From JAZDFC01 sp043808235 (lineage in GTDB: Bacteria; Bacteroidota; Ignavibacteria; Ignavibacteriales; Melioribacteraceae), in NCBI GenBank assembly GCA_043808235.1, contig JAZDFC010000026.1, forward strand, positions 1-64,000: a stretch of DNA of 64,000 nt. The letters are read 5' to 3'. The translations under genes and the position numbers were made by a program. Below, piece after piece: positions 1-8,699 of the stretch (positions within the stretch are counted from its first letter, which is position 1; every line of letters starts with the position of its first letter). The notes under the pieces were generated by a model that was given only the letters and a program-made list of their open reading frames with translations, made no database searches and was not told where the DNA came from.

Positions 1-1262
1 TTTAATTCACGAACCTGAAATTCGAACCGATTTAAAAATCCTTCTACAGCTTCTTTGTCAAGTCCATTTTTAATTGTCTCTTCCAATACACGGTAGATAA
101 TTTTTTTAAATTCATCTTTATCCTGAGGATTAGCATTCTGCGCTTCGATTGTAAGCGTATTTTGATAAAAATTTGTCACATCGCCGGATACATCCATTCC
201 GATGTTTGCCTCTTTTAATGCTTTGCGGATGGGAGCCGATTCCTGCGCAACAAGAATATCGGAGATGGCGTAAAGCGCATATAATAATTTCTGATCGCTG
301 CCCGGTCCGGTTACAAAATTCATTGTAAGAAACGATTGATTTTCTGTTGAGCCGCCTTCAACAGTAGGATATACCGCGGTTACTTCTTTTAGTTTGTTGA
401 ATGGTTTTTGAAAAGGAAATTCAACTTTGAAATTAGATAAGGAATAATTAGAAAGATATTCTCCATCGATATATTTCAGTTCTTTATCTAAATCCGCATC
501 TCCATAAAGACAAATCAAACTGTTTGAAGGATGATAATATTTGCGATGATAGTTTTTAAATTCTTCAACAGTTAAAGAAGGAATTGCCGAAGGATATCCG
601 CCGGCAGTAAAGCGGTACATATTATCAGGGAATAGATTTTTATAAATCTGATAGAATAATTCTGTGTTTGGATCAGAATATTCGCCCTTCATCTCATTAT
701 ATACAACTCCTTTATAAACAATCGGCTCATCTTTGCTTGTTAACTCATAATGCCATCCTTCCTGTTTTAGTATACGGGAATCGTTGTAAAACAAAGGATT
801 GAACACAGCATCGAGATAAACATTCATCAGGTTGAAATAGTCCTTGTTGTTCATGCTCGCTAAGGGATAGAAAGTGCGGTCGTTATCGGTGAACGCGTTT
901 ATAAACGTGTTGAGCGAACCTTTCGATAAAACATCGAACGGACTTTTAACCGGGAATTTTTTTGATCCGTTTAAAACCGAATGTTCCATAATATGCGGTG
1001 TGCCTGCGTCCGATTCGGGATCGGTTTTAAATGTTATCATAAAAGTTTTGTTCGCGTCTTTTGATGCTATTTTAAAAAGATGCGCCCCGCTCTTTACATG
1101 TTCGAAAAAGAAGCATTCGCCGTCTACTTCCTTAACAAATTTCTTTTGTAATAATTTAAATCCGTAATAGGTTTTCCCTGTCTCAAAGGATTGTGAAAAC
1201 AGCAATGCGTTCATTAGAAACATGAACAGAATACTGAAGAAAATATTTTTTAGCAATTTCAT
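1..1262 (-). CDS. Exported M16C-family zinc peptidase (presequence-protease/insulinase type), C-terminus beyond window edge
   Basis: Read from the reverse strand, the frame opens at an ATG at 1262 and stays open to base 1, so about 420 N-terminal residues are present. A signal peptide (hydrophobic residues about 4-22, then FSQ) suggests export. The inverted zinc motif HxxEH is seen as H90-I-M-E93-H94, followed by the SVLNGSKKFPVKSPF stretch typical of the PreP/Cym1 subgroup (M16C), which degrades short unstructured peptides inside a closed chamber. The YLDAVFNPLF segment typical of the family is also present. Full-length members have about 950-1000 residues, so more than half the gene lies to the left. 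It heads a run of minus-strand exported hydrolases. Family assignment is firm; the substrate is unknown. Confidence 0.9.
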   Translation of the reverse strand, partial: MKLLKNIFFSILFMFLMNALLFSQSFETGKTYYGFKLLQKKFVKEVDGECFFFEHVKSGAHLFKIASKDANKTFMITFKTDPESDAGTPHIMEHSVLNGSKKFPVKSPFDVLSKGSLNTFINAFTDNDRTFYPLASMNNKDYFNLMNVYLDAVFNPLFYNDSRILKQEGWHYELTSKDEPIVYKGVVYNEMKGEYSDPNTELFYQIYKNLFPDNMYRFTAGGYPSAIPSLTVEEFKNYHRKYYHPSNSLICLYGDADLDKELKYIDGEYLSNYSLSNFKVEFPFQKPFNKLKEVTAVYPTVEGGSTENQSFLTMNFVTGPGSDQKLLYALYAISDILVAQESAPIRKALKEANIGMDVSGDVTNFYQNTLTIEAQNANPQDKDEFKKIIYRVLEETIKNGLDKEAVEGFLNRFEFQVREL

Positions 1263-1357
1263 TAAGACCTCATTTGGTAATTATGTTGTAATGTTTGTAA
1301 ATAAACAAGAGTTTACTTTCTTTAACCGTTTTAACGGTTTATAAGTAATCATTTCAT

Positions 1358-3145
1358 TTACTTTTTTATAAATCTAAAAACACCCGATGGATCGGATTGC
1401 TCAAATCCTGTTACAATTTCATTTTCAATAATGAATTGAATGCTGACATCGGAAAATTGTTTGAGTACAAATTTGCCTTGCTTAACCGGAACCAATTCAA
1501 ATGCAGGCTGACCCGGAGGCAGTAGAAACAGCGAGTTGTTCTTTAGTTGAATCTCTAAAATCATTCCGCCCATTTCATATTTCCCGGTGAATTTTTTAAG
1601 TATTGCCGGGTCGCTCATCGAAGCATCAATTTTTCTTGTAAAAACAACTTCGGCTTCATCCAACGACATCATTGCTTTATTAATTTCCCCTTGCGGATTA
1701 GTAAGAAAATTCACAGACCAAATTCCATATTCTTCATCATTTGGCGTGTCGAATCGCTCGTAATGATAATGATTTAACGGCAGATGAAATCTGTGGAATC
1801 CGAATTGAAGCTGATCATTTTTTAAAGTGATATTTAAAATACCGTAAGCAGGATGCTCATACTCTCCTGCATATTCCGCGAGAGGGTGCGACGGATTTGT
1901 ATTTGCAACTTTATCGCTTCCCGATTTTTCGCGGGCATCTTTATTTGCGGCTTTACTTGCTAATCGTGATTCCAATCTTCTTTCATTCCACGGTGTTTGT
2001 TCAAGTCCAAGCAGCCGTTCGTAAATATTATACGTAATTACATTATACAGAGGCTGGCAGTGATCACCAATCGCAAAAACTATTACGCCGATACTGTCGT
2101 AAGGCATATATGAAATTTGCGAATGAGCTCCGGGTAAATCACCGCCGTGATACACAAGCAAATGCCCGCGGTACGAAGCAGTGCGGACTCCCAAACCCCC
2201 GATGGGATTAAGCATTTCCATGTAGCCTCTGTTTTCAAGTTCGGAATTTTGTAATGCAATAGCCGGTTTTAGAATTTCTTTTATTACTTCGGAGGAAATA
2301 ATTTGTTTATTTTCGAATTGACCTTTGTTCATCAGCATTGTTAGCCATTTCGAAACATCGTTGATATTTGAAATGATTGAACCCGCAGGACCCAAAGCGC
2401 CGGGGTCCTTGTAGTAATCGATTTTGGTGAGAATAATAGTATCGCGTTTCTCGTTAAACGGAACAAAGTAGTCATTACTCTTCAACATGTTTTCTAAGGA
2501 AAAGACAGTGCTGCTCATTCCAAGCGGATTAAGAATTTTATTGCGGGTCAATTCTTCCCATGTTTGTTCCGTTAACAATTCCATGATATAACCAGAAGAA
2601 GCGAACATTAAATTGTTGTATAAAAATCCCTGTCGCAGCGGTTGGCTCGGTTCAAGATAAACAAGTTTTTCGAACGCTTCTTTCTTTGTTATATCCGATT
2701 CAATCCAAATCATATCGTGCCGCGAAATACCCGTGCGGTGCGAAAGCATATCGCGGATGGTAACGGATTTGTTCAGCTCGTCATTGTTAAATTCTATTGA
2801 CGGGACAAATTCTTTTACAGGTAGATCCCATTCGAGCTTGCCTTCTTCCACGAGCATTCCAACGCCAATGGCAGTGAATAACTTTGTATTCGATGCTATG
2901 GGGAATAAAGTATTGGCAGTGAACGGAAGTTTCTTTTCATAATCGCGGTAGCCGTAACCATTGGCAAAAACAAGTTTGCCTTTGTAAACAATGCCGATAC
3001 AGAGTCCGGGCGCATTCCAATCAGCGAGGATGTTTTTAATGTATTCGTCAAATCCTTTCAGTCTGTTATTAACAGCAGATTGCTGCGGCATAACCGACTG
3101 GCTGAATACAAAGCAAACAAATAATACCAACAAAATTTTTTTCAT
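1358..3145 (-). CDS. Serine hydrolase of the class C beta-lactamase/penicillin-binding fold with C-terminal DUF3471-like domain
   Basis: This 595-residue protein carries a signal peptide (about residues 1-21). The catalytic fold spans roughly 30-390, with the SxxK nucleophile motif S85-N-T-K88, the tyrosine motif Y176-N-N178 and H333-G-G335 in the place of the KTG box. Residues about 415-595 form one or two beta-rich lipocalin-like DUF3471 segments ('LAEYAGEYEHPAYG', then 'KKFTGKYEMGG'). Such proteins are usually periplasmic or secreted D-amino-acid peptidases or esterases rather than antibiotic-resistance enzymes. The 93-base gap to the M16 gene downstream allows co-transcription. All three catalytic motifs are intact, so activity is likely; the substrate cannot be read from sequence. 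Confidence 0.88.
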   Translation of the reverse strand: MKKILLVLFVCFVFSQSVMPQQSAVNNRLKGFDEYIKNILADWNAPGLCIGIVYKGKLVFANGYGYRDYEKKLPFTANTLFPIASNTKLFTAIGVGMLVEEGKLEWDLPVKEFVPSIEFNNDELNKSVTIRDMLSHRTGISRHDMIWIESDITKKEAFEKLVYLEPSQPLRQGFLYNNLMFASSGYIMELLTEQTWEELTRNKILNPLGMSSTVFSLENMLKSNDYFVPFNEKRDTIILTKIDYYKDPGALGPAGSIISNINDVSKWLTMLMNKGQFENKQIISSEVIKEILKPAIALQNSELENRGYMEMLNPIGGLGVRTASYRGHLLVYHGGDLPGAHSQISYMPYDSIGVIVFAIGDHCQPLYNVITYNIYERLLGLEQTPWNERRLESRLASKAANKDAREKSGSDKVANTNPSHPLAEYAGEYEHPAYGILNITLKNDQLQFGFHRFHLPLNHYHYERFDTPNDEEYGIWSVNFLTNPQGEINKAMMSLDEAEVVFTRKIDASMSDPAILKKFTGKYEMGGMILEIQLKNNSLFLLPPGQPAFELVPVKQGKFVLKQFSDVSIQFIIENEIVTGFEQSDPSGVFRFIKK

Positions 3146-3180
3146 CTCAATTTCCTCTTAAATTTTTTCATCAATTAATT

Positions 3181-3313
3181 CTGTCGCGAAATGGTTCGCG
3201 ACAGCCGTGTAAAGATTTTTTTATTTTTATCATGGATTTGTCCATGTTGAATATAAATGTGGCTAAAGCCAATCTCGTTTTATGATTATTTTTCCCCGGC
3301 TTAAAAGCCGGGG
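3181..3313. repeat. Cluster of four short hairpins (REP-like) between two minus-strand genes
   Basis: Four separate inverted repeats are visible: CTGTCGCGAA/TTCGCGACAG (3181-3190 and 3195-3204), CATGGA/TCCATG (3231-3236 and 3241-3246), TGGCTAAAGCCA (3260-3271) and CCCCGGCTT-AA-AAGCCGGGG (3294-3313). None is followed by a clear T-tract on the minus strand. The arrangement looks like repetitive extragenic palindromes rather than a single terminator. No transposase is nearby. Confidence 0.7.
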
Positions 3314-3429
3314 CTATTTAAAGTTATTTTATGATAATCTTGCCGGTTACTTTCCTATATAATCAACCAAAGTTAACATCAAGCAATCAACACCCGCTCT
3401 TCATTCTACATTCATCATTCTTCATTTAA

Positions 3430-5604
3430 TCAACTTCTCCACAAATAGGAAACCTTCAAAAAGAATCCTCTTTGCGTTTCGAGGAAACGATTGCTTCCAA
3501 CGTAATCGTCGTCCTGCCATTTTATTTTTTCGTAGAATGAACCGTAACCGAGATGAAAAACCGTTCCCGGTATGTAAGTGAACGACGCGAGGAAATCCGT
3601 TAATAGTTGTTTGCGGTACCGGTTGTATTCCGCTATTCCCCTGAACATTAAATATTGATTGAACTGATATGATAGTTTCGTTCTGAACAGAGGATACTCA
3701 AAAACCTTTTGGTTATCGGATTCACGGTAGAGATCAATAAAGACAACATCCAGATCGGCTTCAAAATTATCCGAAGGGAGATAACCCGTGCTTATTGATA
3801 ACCGGTTGCTTTTACCCTGGAAAGGTTCGTTTGAGTAATAAATTGCAGCAATTCTTCTATAAAGAAATCCAAGGTAGAATTGATTTGTCAACCACCCGCC
3901 GCCTGCAATATGAAATCCGCCTGTATTGAATTTCTCATTCAAAAATATTTCTGTAGAGTACGAGTATTTTACTTTCACATTCATATCGCCGGGAAGAATT
4001 ACGGTGAGCGAAGTGTAATTATTCGTTTCCCATTTGCTGCTGAATTTATCTTTTGTCTGCGCCGAGAATACATCCCAATCAAGCCGCCTAAAAATTTCGG
4101 AGTTGGGATAAAACTTCGGCTTCGCATATCCCGTTGCGCTGAGAATATTTGTTCGCGTAATATACCCGGCATCGGTATTAAAATTTTCCGAGATATCTTT
4201 TAAAGTAAATGCGTATTCCAAATCTCGCGTTTGATTTAAATAATCTACCCCGATTGCGTGTTCGCCTTTGGGTTTGCATTCTTCACCGGATTTTGTGAAT
4301 GAAATCAGCCCGTTGAATTCAAGAGCGCTCGCTTCGCTTAAACGGATTCTTCCGTCAAATCCGGCTACACGGTTGTATCTGTTTTTTAATTCTCTGTCTG
4401 TAAATATTCCGCCTATAAAACTGTCATCGCTGAAAGATTTCTTTAACCGCACAATCCCGAAGTGCGCGTATTTATCATCGGTGGAAAGTTCTCTGTCCTG
4501 CAAGTCATCGAGCGCATAGATTGATGCAACGGAAATATCGTCGCTTAATTTTCCTGTTAGTTTTAAACCGGCAAGAGGATTCACAATTGTTCTTGTGTGC
4601 ACAAGCGATTTAATTGGATCAACTTCAGATGTAGAAGTTGCCCCAAGTTTGAATATGTCGTTTCCCTCTAAAAAGAAGGGGCGCTTTTCGGGATAGTACA
4701 AATCATATCGAAGATTAACATCAACCTGCCCGGCATCGGCTTCAACCTGGCTGAAATCGGGATTGTACGTTCCATCAAAAGTTAAGTCCGAAGTGATTCC
4801 ATACTTTCCGGTTAAACTCAACTCGCCTTTGTTTTCAACCGGCGACAAACTTCCTTGATTATCCTCGGACTTGTAACTATATGTAAAAGCGGGTAATAAT
4901 TCGAAGACAGTTGGACTTTCCAAATCGTAGAAAGTAATTTCTTTAAGTTGGCAATACACCGCGTATCCCTTTGCGGGATCGAACTCCGGGTAAGTACTAT
5001 GTTCCGAGTACCGGGCAATTCTTCTTTCGAAATATCCCGCCATTACATTAGGATTAGCGCCGGAGTAACGGATACTTTTTAAAGGGACACTCAACTCAAC
5101 TGTGTAACCTTCATCATCAATTTTACCTGCGCTGTACCAAACAAGATCTACGCTTAAATCTTCATCGGCAACATTGCTTGGCACACGGCTGTCCATTTGG
5201 ATGCCGAGCGGATTAACATAAAATGTGTAAAGCGATTGCTGATCGTTGAATGAATCGAGATTAATACAAACCCAGTCGTCCTGATAAATGTTATCGCGGG
5301 TTGTAAGAGTGGCTTTAATTTTTGACGGCTCGCTGTCGAAACACTTGAAAGCGAAATAAAGATTTTTGTTGTCATAAGTCAAATAAGCAATAGTTTTTTC
5401 GGATGCATTTTTTTCAAAATCGGGTATATACGTTTTAAAATTTGTAACAGAAATAGCATCCTTCCAAATCGGGTCGTTAAGTATTCCATCAATTACCGGG
5501 GGCGCATCTGTTTTCTTCGGTTGAAGTGATTCTCCGGCAAACATTTTACCGGATGCAAGAATTATTAAAATAATCAGCAGTTGTTTTTGTAATGAAGTTC
5601 TCAA
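3430..5604 (-). CDS. Outer-membrane protein with N-terminal CBM9-like domain and DUF5916 region
   Basis: This 724-residue protein has a signal peptide (about 1-23). A family-9 carbohydrate-binding-like beta-sandwich follows at about 30-225 ('PPVIDGILNDPIWKDA', 'YLTYDNKNLYFAFKCFD'). From about 240 to the end is the DUF5916 region, rich in alternating aromatic/polar beta-strands and ending in aromatic 'KVSYLWRS', which suits an outer-membrane beta-barrel ('YYPEKRPFFLEGNDIF' is characteristic). Family members are common in Bacteroidota and related phyla, often near exported peptidases; their molecular role is not established. A role in binding or passing a polymer at the outer membrane is inference. 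Confidence 0.85.
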   Translation of the reverse strand: MRTSLQKQLLIILIILASGKMFAGESLQPKKTDAPPVIDGILNDPIWKDAISVTNFKTYIPDFEKNASEKTIAYLTYDNKNLYFAFKCFDSEPSKIKATLTTRDNIYQDDWVCINLDSFNDQQSLYTFYVNPLGIQMDSRVPSNVADEDLSVDLVWYSAGKIDDEGYTVELSVPLKSIRYSGANPNVMAGYFERRIARYSEHSTYPEFDPAKGYAVYCQLKEITFYDLESPTVFELLPAFTYSYKSEDNQGSLSPVENKGELSLTGKYGITSDLTFDGTYNPDFSQVEADAGQVDVNLRYDLYYPEKRPFFLEGNDIFKLGATSTSEVDPIKSLVHTRTIVNPLAGLKLTGKLSDDISVASIYALDDLQDRELSTDDKYAHFGIVRLKKSFSDDSFIGGIFTDRELKNRYNRVAGFDGRIRLSEASALEFNGLISFTKSGEECKPKGEHAIGVDYLNQTRDLEYAFTLKDISENFNTDAGYITRTNILSATGYAKPKFYPNSEIFRRLDWDVFSAQTKDKFSSKWETNNYTSLTVILPGDMNVKVKYSYSTEIFLNEKFNTGGFHIAGGGWLTNQFYLGFLYRRIAAIYYSNEPFQGKSNRLSISTGYLPSDNFEADLDVVFIDLYRESDNQKVFEYPLFRTKLSYQFNQYLMFRGIAEYNRYRKQLLTDFLASFTYIPGTVFHLGYGSFYEKIKWQDDDYVGSNRFLETQRGFFLKVSYLWRS

Positions 5605-5637
5605 ATTTTTCTCCTTGTATTATTTCTTTGTGTCTTG

Positions 5638-5682
5638 GTGCCTTTGTGGCAATTGATTTTTGCCACTAAGTCTCAAAGGCAC
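5638..5682. repeat. Imperfect inverted repeat in intergenic region
   Basis: GTGCCTTTGTGGC (5638-5650) pairs with GCCAC (5662-5666) plus AAAGGCAC (5675-5682), with an 8-base bulge. It lies between the M61-like gene and the CBM9 gene, both on the minus strand. It may be a transcript-end hairpin or a REP-like element; there is no strong T-tract. Confidence 0.45.
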
Positions 5683-5694
5683 GAAGTAAAAAGT

Positions 5695-7506
5695 TTATAA
5701 ATTTTTCATCCATACTTCGCGTAAAGCCAGTTGTTCGGGGGATGGATTTTCCATTATATTAAAAACATGCCGCCGCATAAATCGAGACAACACTCCATCA
5801 AGAGTCATTTCTTCATCGTCTCTTTTTATCTTGATAGTAAACGGGTCGCCGATTTTCATTTCATCTTTCTTTGAAATTAACTGGCGGATATTTTCCATTG
5901 TCAATTTTTCACCGAATAATCCGAGAATTACATCTCCCTCCATTAATCCAAACGCAGCTCCGGTTGTAACACCACTCGCAATAATTTCTCCTTTCTCATT
6001 CATCCCCAAATTTGTCCCGATTGACGGCTTATCGGATTCTGCGGGTATCTCATAAATATATTCGATGCCGAGTTTGTTTAAATAATCCGCCAAAGGAAGC
6101 GGTTCGGTTCCGCAGATGTAATCATCAATAAAATCTTCTATTTCCGGATAAGTGTGATTTATAATTATGTCGAAGAATTCATCATCTTCAAACGCTTTGT
6201 TTTGACCGTATGATTTCACAAAATCGAGCAGCAATTCCCGAAGTCCTTTTTTCCCACGGGATAATTCAAGCAGTCTAATATCAAGCAGTGCCGCAACTGC
6301 GGCGCCGCGATTATAAAAATTAAGAAACGCTTTTCTTCCATTATCGGTATACGATTCCAAACCCATATCGCATAGACTGTAATCTTTTTTGAAAGCGTCA
6401 TTGGTTCTGAGATAATCCGTAAGTTTCTGCAAGTATTGCTTAAGAGATTTGTAACCGCTTCTTAGTTGTGCAATTGTGCTGCCCCACTCGGTAACTCCTT
6501 CATAAAACCAGATATGCTTCGAAGGCTCGGGTGATACAAAATTAAAATTGTGAATGAACTCACTGTGAGCATTAAGCGGTGTTAGGATATGAAGGAACTC
6601 ATGAACCATCACGTCTTTTATCAGCGTTAATTCTCTTGCATCCGCAGGCAGAAAATAAAGTGAACTTTGATTGTGTTCCAAAGCCCCGCCTTCTAATTGT
6701 CCCTGCTGTAATTGGATGCTGTCAGGTAAAAGGCACATAAGAAAAGTGTAATTTGAAACAGGAGAATAACCGATATACTCGCATGTTGATTGTAATAAAG
6801 TATCGGTTGTTGCAATTAGACTATCAGCGCTGAATGACGGAACGGGCGAATAGACATAAAGGTCAACGGTAATCTCATTCACTTTTGTCGAAGCCTTACT
6901 TAAATTACCGATTAATATCGGCGAGTCGGCTAACTTGTCGTAGTTCTCTGCGGAATATTTCTTTTCCCCGACTTGTGCAAGTGAAGTTCCGGCTGTCCAG
7001 TTGTTATCGTATTTTAATTCGAGGGTAATCGGGTACTTCTGCATTCCTTCAAAATAACCAAGCACGCCAAAAGTGTTGAAGATTACAAATTCATTTTCGA
7101 AAGCCGTTCCAACCATTGCGGCAATTTTCGGTTGGTCTAATTCACTGTCGTAAGAATCTTCAATCTCATAAACTATTTTAAAGACGTCCTCGGGATTTTG
7201 TATTTCCCATTGATTTGTATTTACCTTTTCGACCGGAATCTCGTCTCCGGCTTTTGTGAACGCTTTAAAGTTTTTAACATATCGTCCGAAATTGATATTA
7301 CCGTAAATTCCCGGCGCGGTCGCGGGGAAATTGAACAAATCGTTAGGTATCTTAATATCCCCCGGATAAACTGTTACCTGGAATAAATCACACGTTTTAT
7401 CCGTGATGTCAACGGTGTAATTAATGGTTTTTTCGGATGGTTGAGCGCCGGAAAAAGTACTGAATGCTAAACTAATAACGACGACAACAAGAGAGCGGAA
7501 ATTCAT
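5695..7506 (-). CDS. M61-family-like zinc metalloprotease with C-terminal PDZ domain
   Basis: The 603-residue protein begins with a signal peptide (about 1-21). A beta-rich N-terminal M61-type domain runs to about 225, and a thermolysin-like catalytic domain carries H302-E303-F-L-H306 with the third zinc ligand E336 in 'WFYEG'. The 'GGALEH' segment before the active site matches the M61 substrate-binding loop. A PDZ domain occupies about 490-580 ('GDVILGLFGEKLTMENIRQLI'). M61 enzymes are glycyl aminopeptidase-like. All zinc ligands are present, so an active exported peptidase is expected. It is divergently arranged with the LuxR-type gene at 7672. Confidence 0.87.
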   Translation of the reverse strand: MNFRSLVVVVISLAFSTFSGAQPSEKTINYTVDITDKTCDLFQVTVYPGDIKIPNDLFNFPATAPGIYGNINFGRYVKNFKAFTKAGDEIPVEKVNTNQWEIQNPEDVFKIVYEIEDSYDSELDQPKIAAMVGTAFENEFVIFNTFGVLGYFEGMQKYPITLELKYDNNWTAGTSLAQVGEKKYSAENYDKLADSPILIGNLSKASTKVNEITVDLYVYSPVPSFSADSLIATTDTLLQSTCEYIGYSPVSNYTFLMCLLPDSIQLQQGQLEGGALEHNQSSLYFLPADARELTLIKDVMVHEFLHILTPLNAHSEFIHNFNFVSPEPSKHIWFYEGVTEWGSTIAQLRSGYKSLKQYLQKLTDYLRTNDAFKKDYSLCDMGLESYTDNGRKAFLNFYNRGAAVAALLDIRLLELSRGKKGLRELLLDFVKSYGQNKAFEDDEFFDIIINHTYPEIEDFIDDYICGTEPLPLADYLNKLGIEYIYEIPAESDKPSIGTNLGMNEKGEIIASGVTTGAAFGLMEGDVILGLFGEKLTMENIRQLISKKDEMKIGDPFTIKIKRDDEEMTLDGVLSRFMRRHVFNIMENPSPEQLALREVWMKNL

Positions 7507-7588
7507 TTTAGTGTTCCTCAGAAAGTTTTATAAAATATTTTTTTCTGAGCTTATGACGTGAAAAATGATGAATTGGCAATGAATTTTG

Positions 7589-7608
7589 AATGAGAAATCG
7601 TTCTCATT
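7589..7608. promoter_or_regulatory. Perfect 8-4-8 palindrome overlapping a predicted promoter
   Basis: AATGAGAA-ATCG-TTCTCATT is a perfect inverted repeat with a 4-base centre. It lies 5 bases upstream of a TAAATTTG box (7614-7621) and 63 bases before the LuxR-type gene, in a divergent intergenic region. Its position fits an operator. It resembles Fur-type sites but is 20 bases with an even centre, not the 19-base Fur register. The binding protein is unknown. Confidence 0.5.
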
Positions 7609-7613
7609 TTAGC

Positions 7614-7621
7614 TAAATTTG
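7614..7621 (+). promoter_or_regulatory. Bacteroidota-type -7 box (TAnnTTTG)
   Basis: TAAATTTG matches the Bacteroidota -7 consensus exactly and lies 50 bases upstream of the ATG of the membrane LuxR-type regulator. The nearest upstream TTTG (7585-7588) is 25 bases away, somewhat far for a -33 element. Confidence 0.45.
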
Positions 7622-7671
7622 GCAAAACTTTTTTCTTAATTGATGAAAATGCGGTTGGATTGATATAACTT

Positions 7672-8613
7672 ATGCACGATCACCTAAAAATTGCCGGCGC
7701 AATACTAATCCTAATTTTGGGATTGGGTGTTATTTTCTACCTGCTGAATTTAAAAAACAAGTACAGGGATTATTCACTAAAATGGCTGCTGTATTATATC
7801 GCAGCTTATAATGCAGCTATCCTTTTGGTTTTAACGCGAAAGTATATCGAAATAAATCTGTCATCCATCTTAAAATCCTTCCCATTTATTGAGTTTACCT
7901 CTGATGCCGAGATGATTCTGAATGTTTTAAGACTTGCATCTATAATTACCATTATCGGGTATTTAAAAGAGGCCGACATATCGAAAATTGTAAAAAAGGC
8001 ATGTATTATCCTTGAGGTTTTTATTGCGGTTTTAATTCTGACAAAATACAGCTTTTATGCAAATACAACAGTAAATCAATTCGTAACTCAGTTCTTCGAT
8101 TATCTCTCGCAAGTAATTTTTTATTATGAACCGTTTCTTTTGGTTTTGTTATTTGCTCAAAACATTCGAAAGGAAGCGTCACTTCAAAAATCGTTAATAA
8201 TAAGTTTCTCGGTTTTGTTCATTATGCGGTATGTTTTCTTCCTCTGTTTCTATGTAATTCCAATCAACATCATTGGTTACTACGATAAGTTTTTGCAGGC
8301 GATACTTATCCTCTCTTCAATTCTTGTGTTTAACGTGATGCCGCTTATCTGGTTAAGGTATTTTTATGTAAAATACCATTCATCTGCACCGGAAGTAAAA
8401 CCCGATGAAAACAACCTCGTTTTTGAAAAACACGGGATTACCGAAAGAGAAAAAGAAATTGTTAAGTTGGTGCTGGAAGGCAAAACTAATAAAGAAATCG
8501 AAGAGACTTTGTTTTTATCAAAGCATACAGTAAAGAATCACATTTATCATATTTATCAAAAGCTCGGTATCAATTCACGTTACCAGCTTATAAAAATATT
8601 CCACGAAGTTTAA
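7672..8613 (+). CDS. Membrane-anchored LuxR-family transcriptional regulator
   Basis: The 313-residue protein has an N-terminal membrane region of about seven hydrophobic helices (residues about 5-240) and a C-terminal LuxR/NarL helix-turn-helix at about 255-311 ('ITEREKEIVKLVLEGKTNKE', 'LSKHTVKNHIYHIYQKLG'). There is no receiver domain, so it probably acts as a one-component sensor that binds DNA while in the membrane; that is inference. Bacteroidota genomes often encode such multi-helix LuxR proteins, with ligands mostly unknown. The upstream palindrome at 7589-7608 may be its own operator. The next gene, a BtuF-like lipoprotein, follows after 86 bases. Confidence 0.8.
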   Translation: MHDHLKIAGAILILILGLGVIFYLLNLKNKYRDYSLKWLLYYIAAYNAAILLVLTRKYIEINLSSILKSFPFIEFTSDAEMILNVLRLASIITIIGYLKEADISKIVKKACIILEVFIAVLILTKYSFYANTTVNQFVTQFFDYLSQVIFYYEPFLLVLLFAQNIRKEASLQKSLIISFSVLFIMRYVFFLCFYVIPINIIGYYDKFLQAILILSSILVFNVMPLIWLRYFYVKYHSSAPEVKPDENNLVFEKHGITEREKEIVKLVLEGKTNKEIEETLFLSKHTVKNHIYHIYQKLGINSRYQLIKIFHEV

Positions 8614-8699
8614 TAGTACAAAAGAAATTTCTTCCAATATTTTAGTTCTATATTTCAGCTCCGAAAATCACAAATTGTTAATTTGACATTATTTGATCT

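Noticed and set aside
7589..7608. Fur box
   Set aside because: The half-sites resemble Fur sites, but the length is 20 with an even centre rather than the 19-base register; listed only as an unknown operator.
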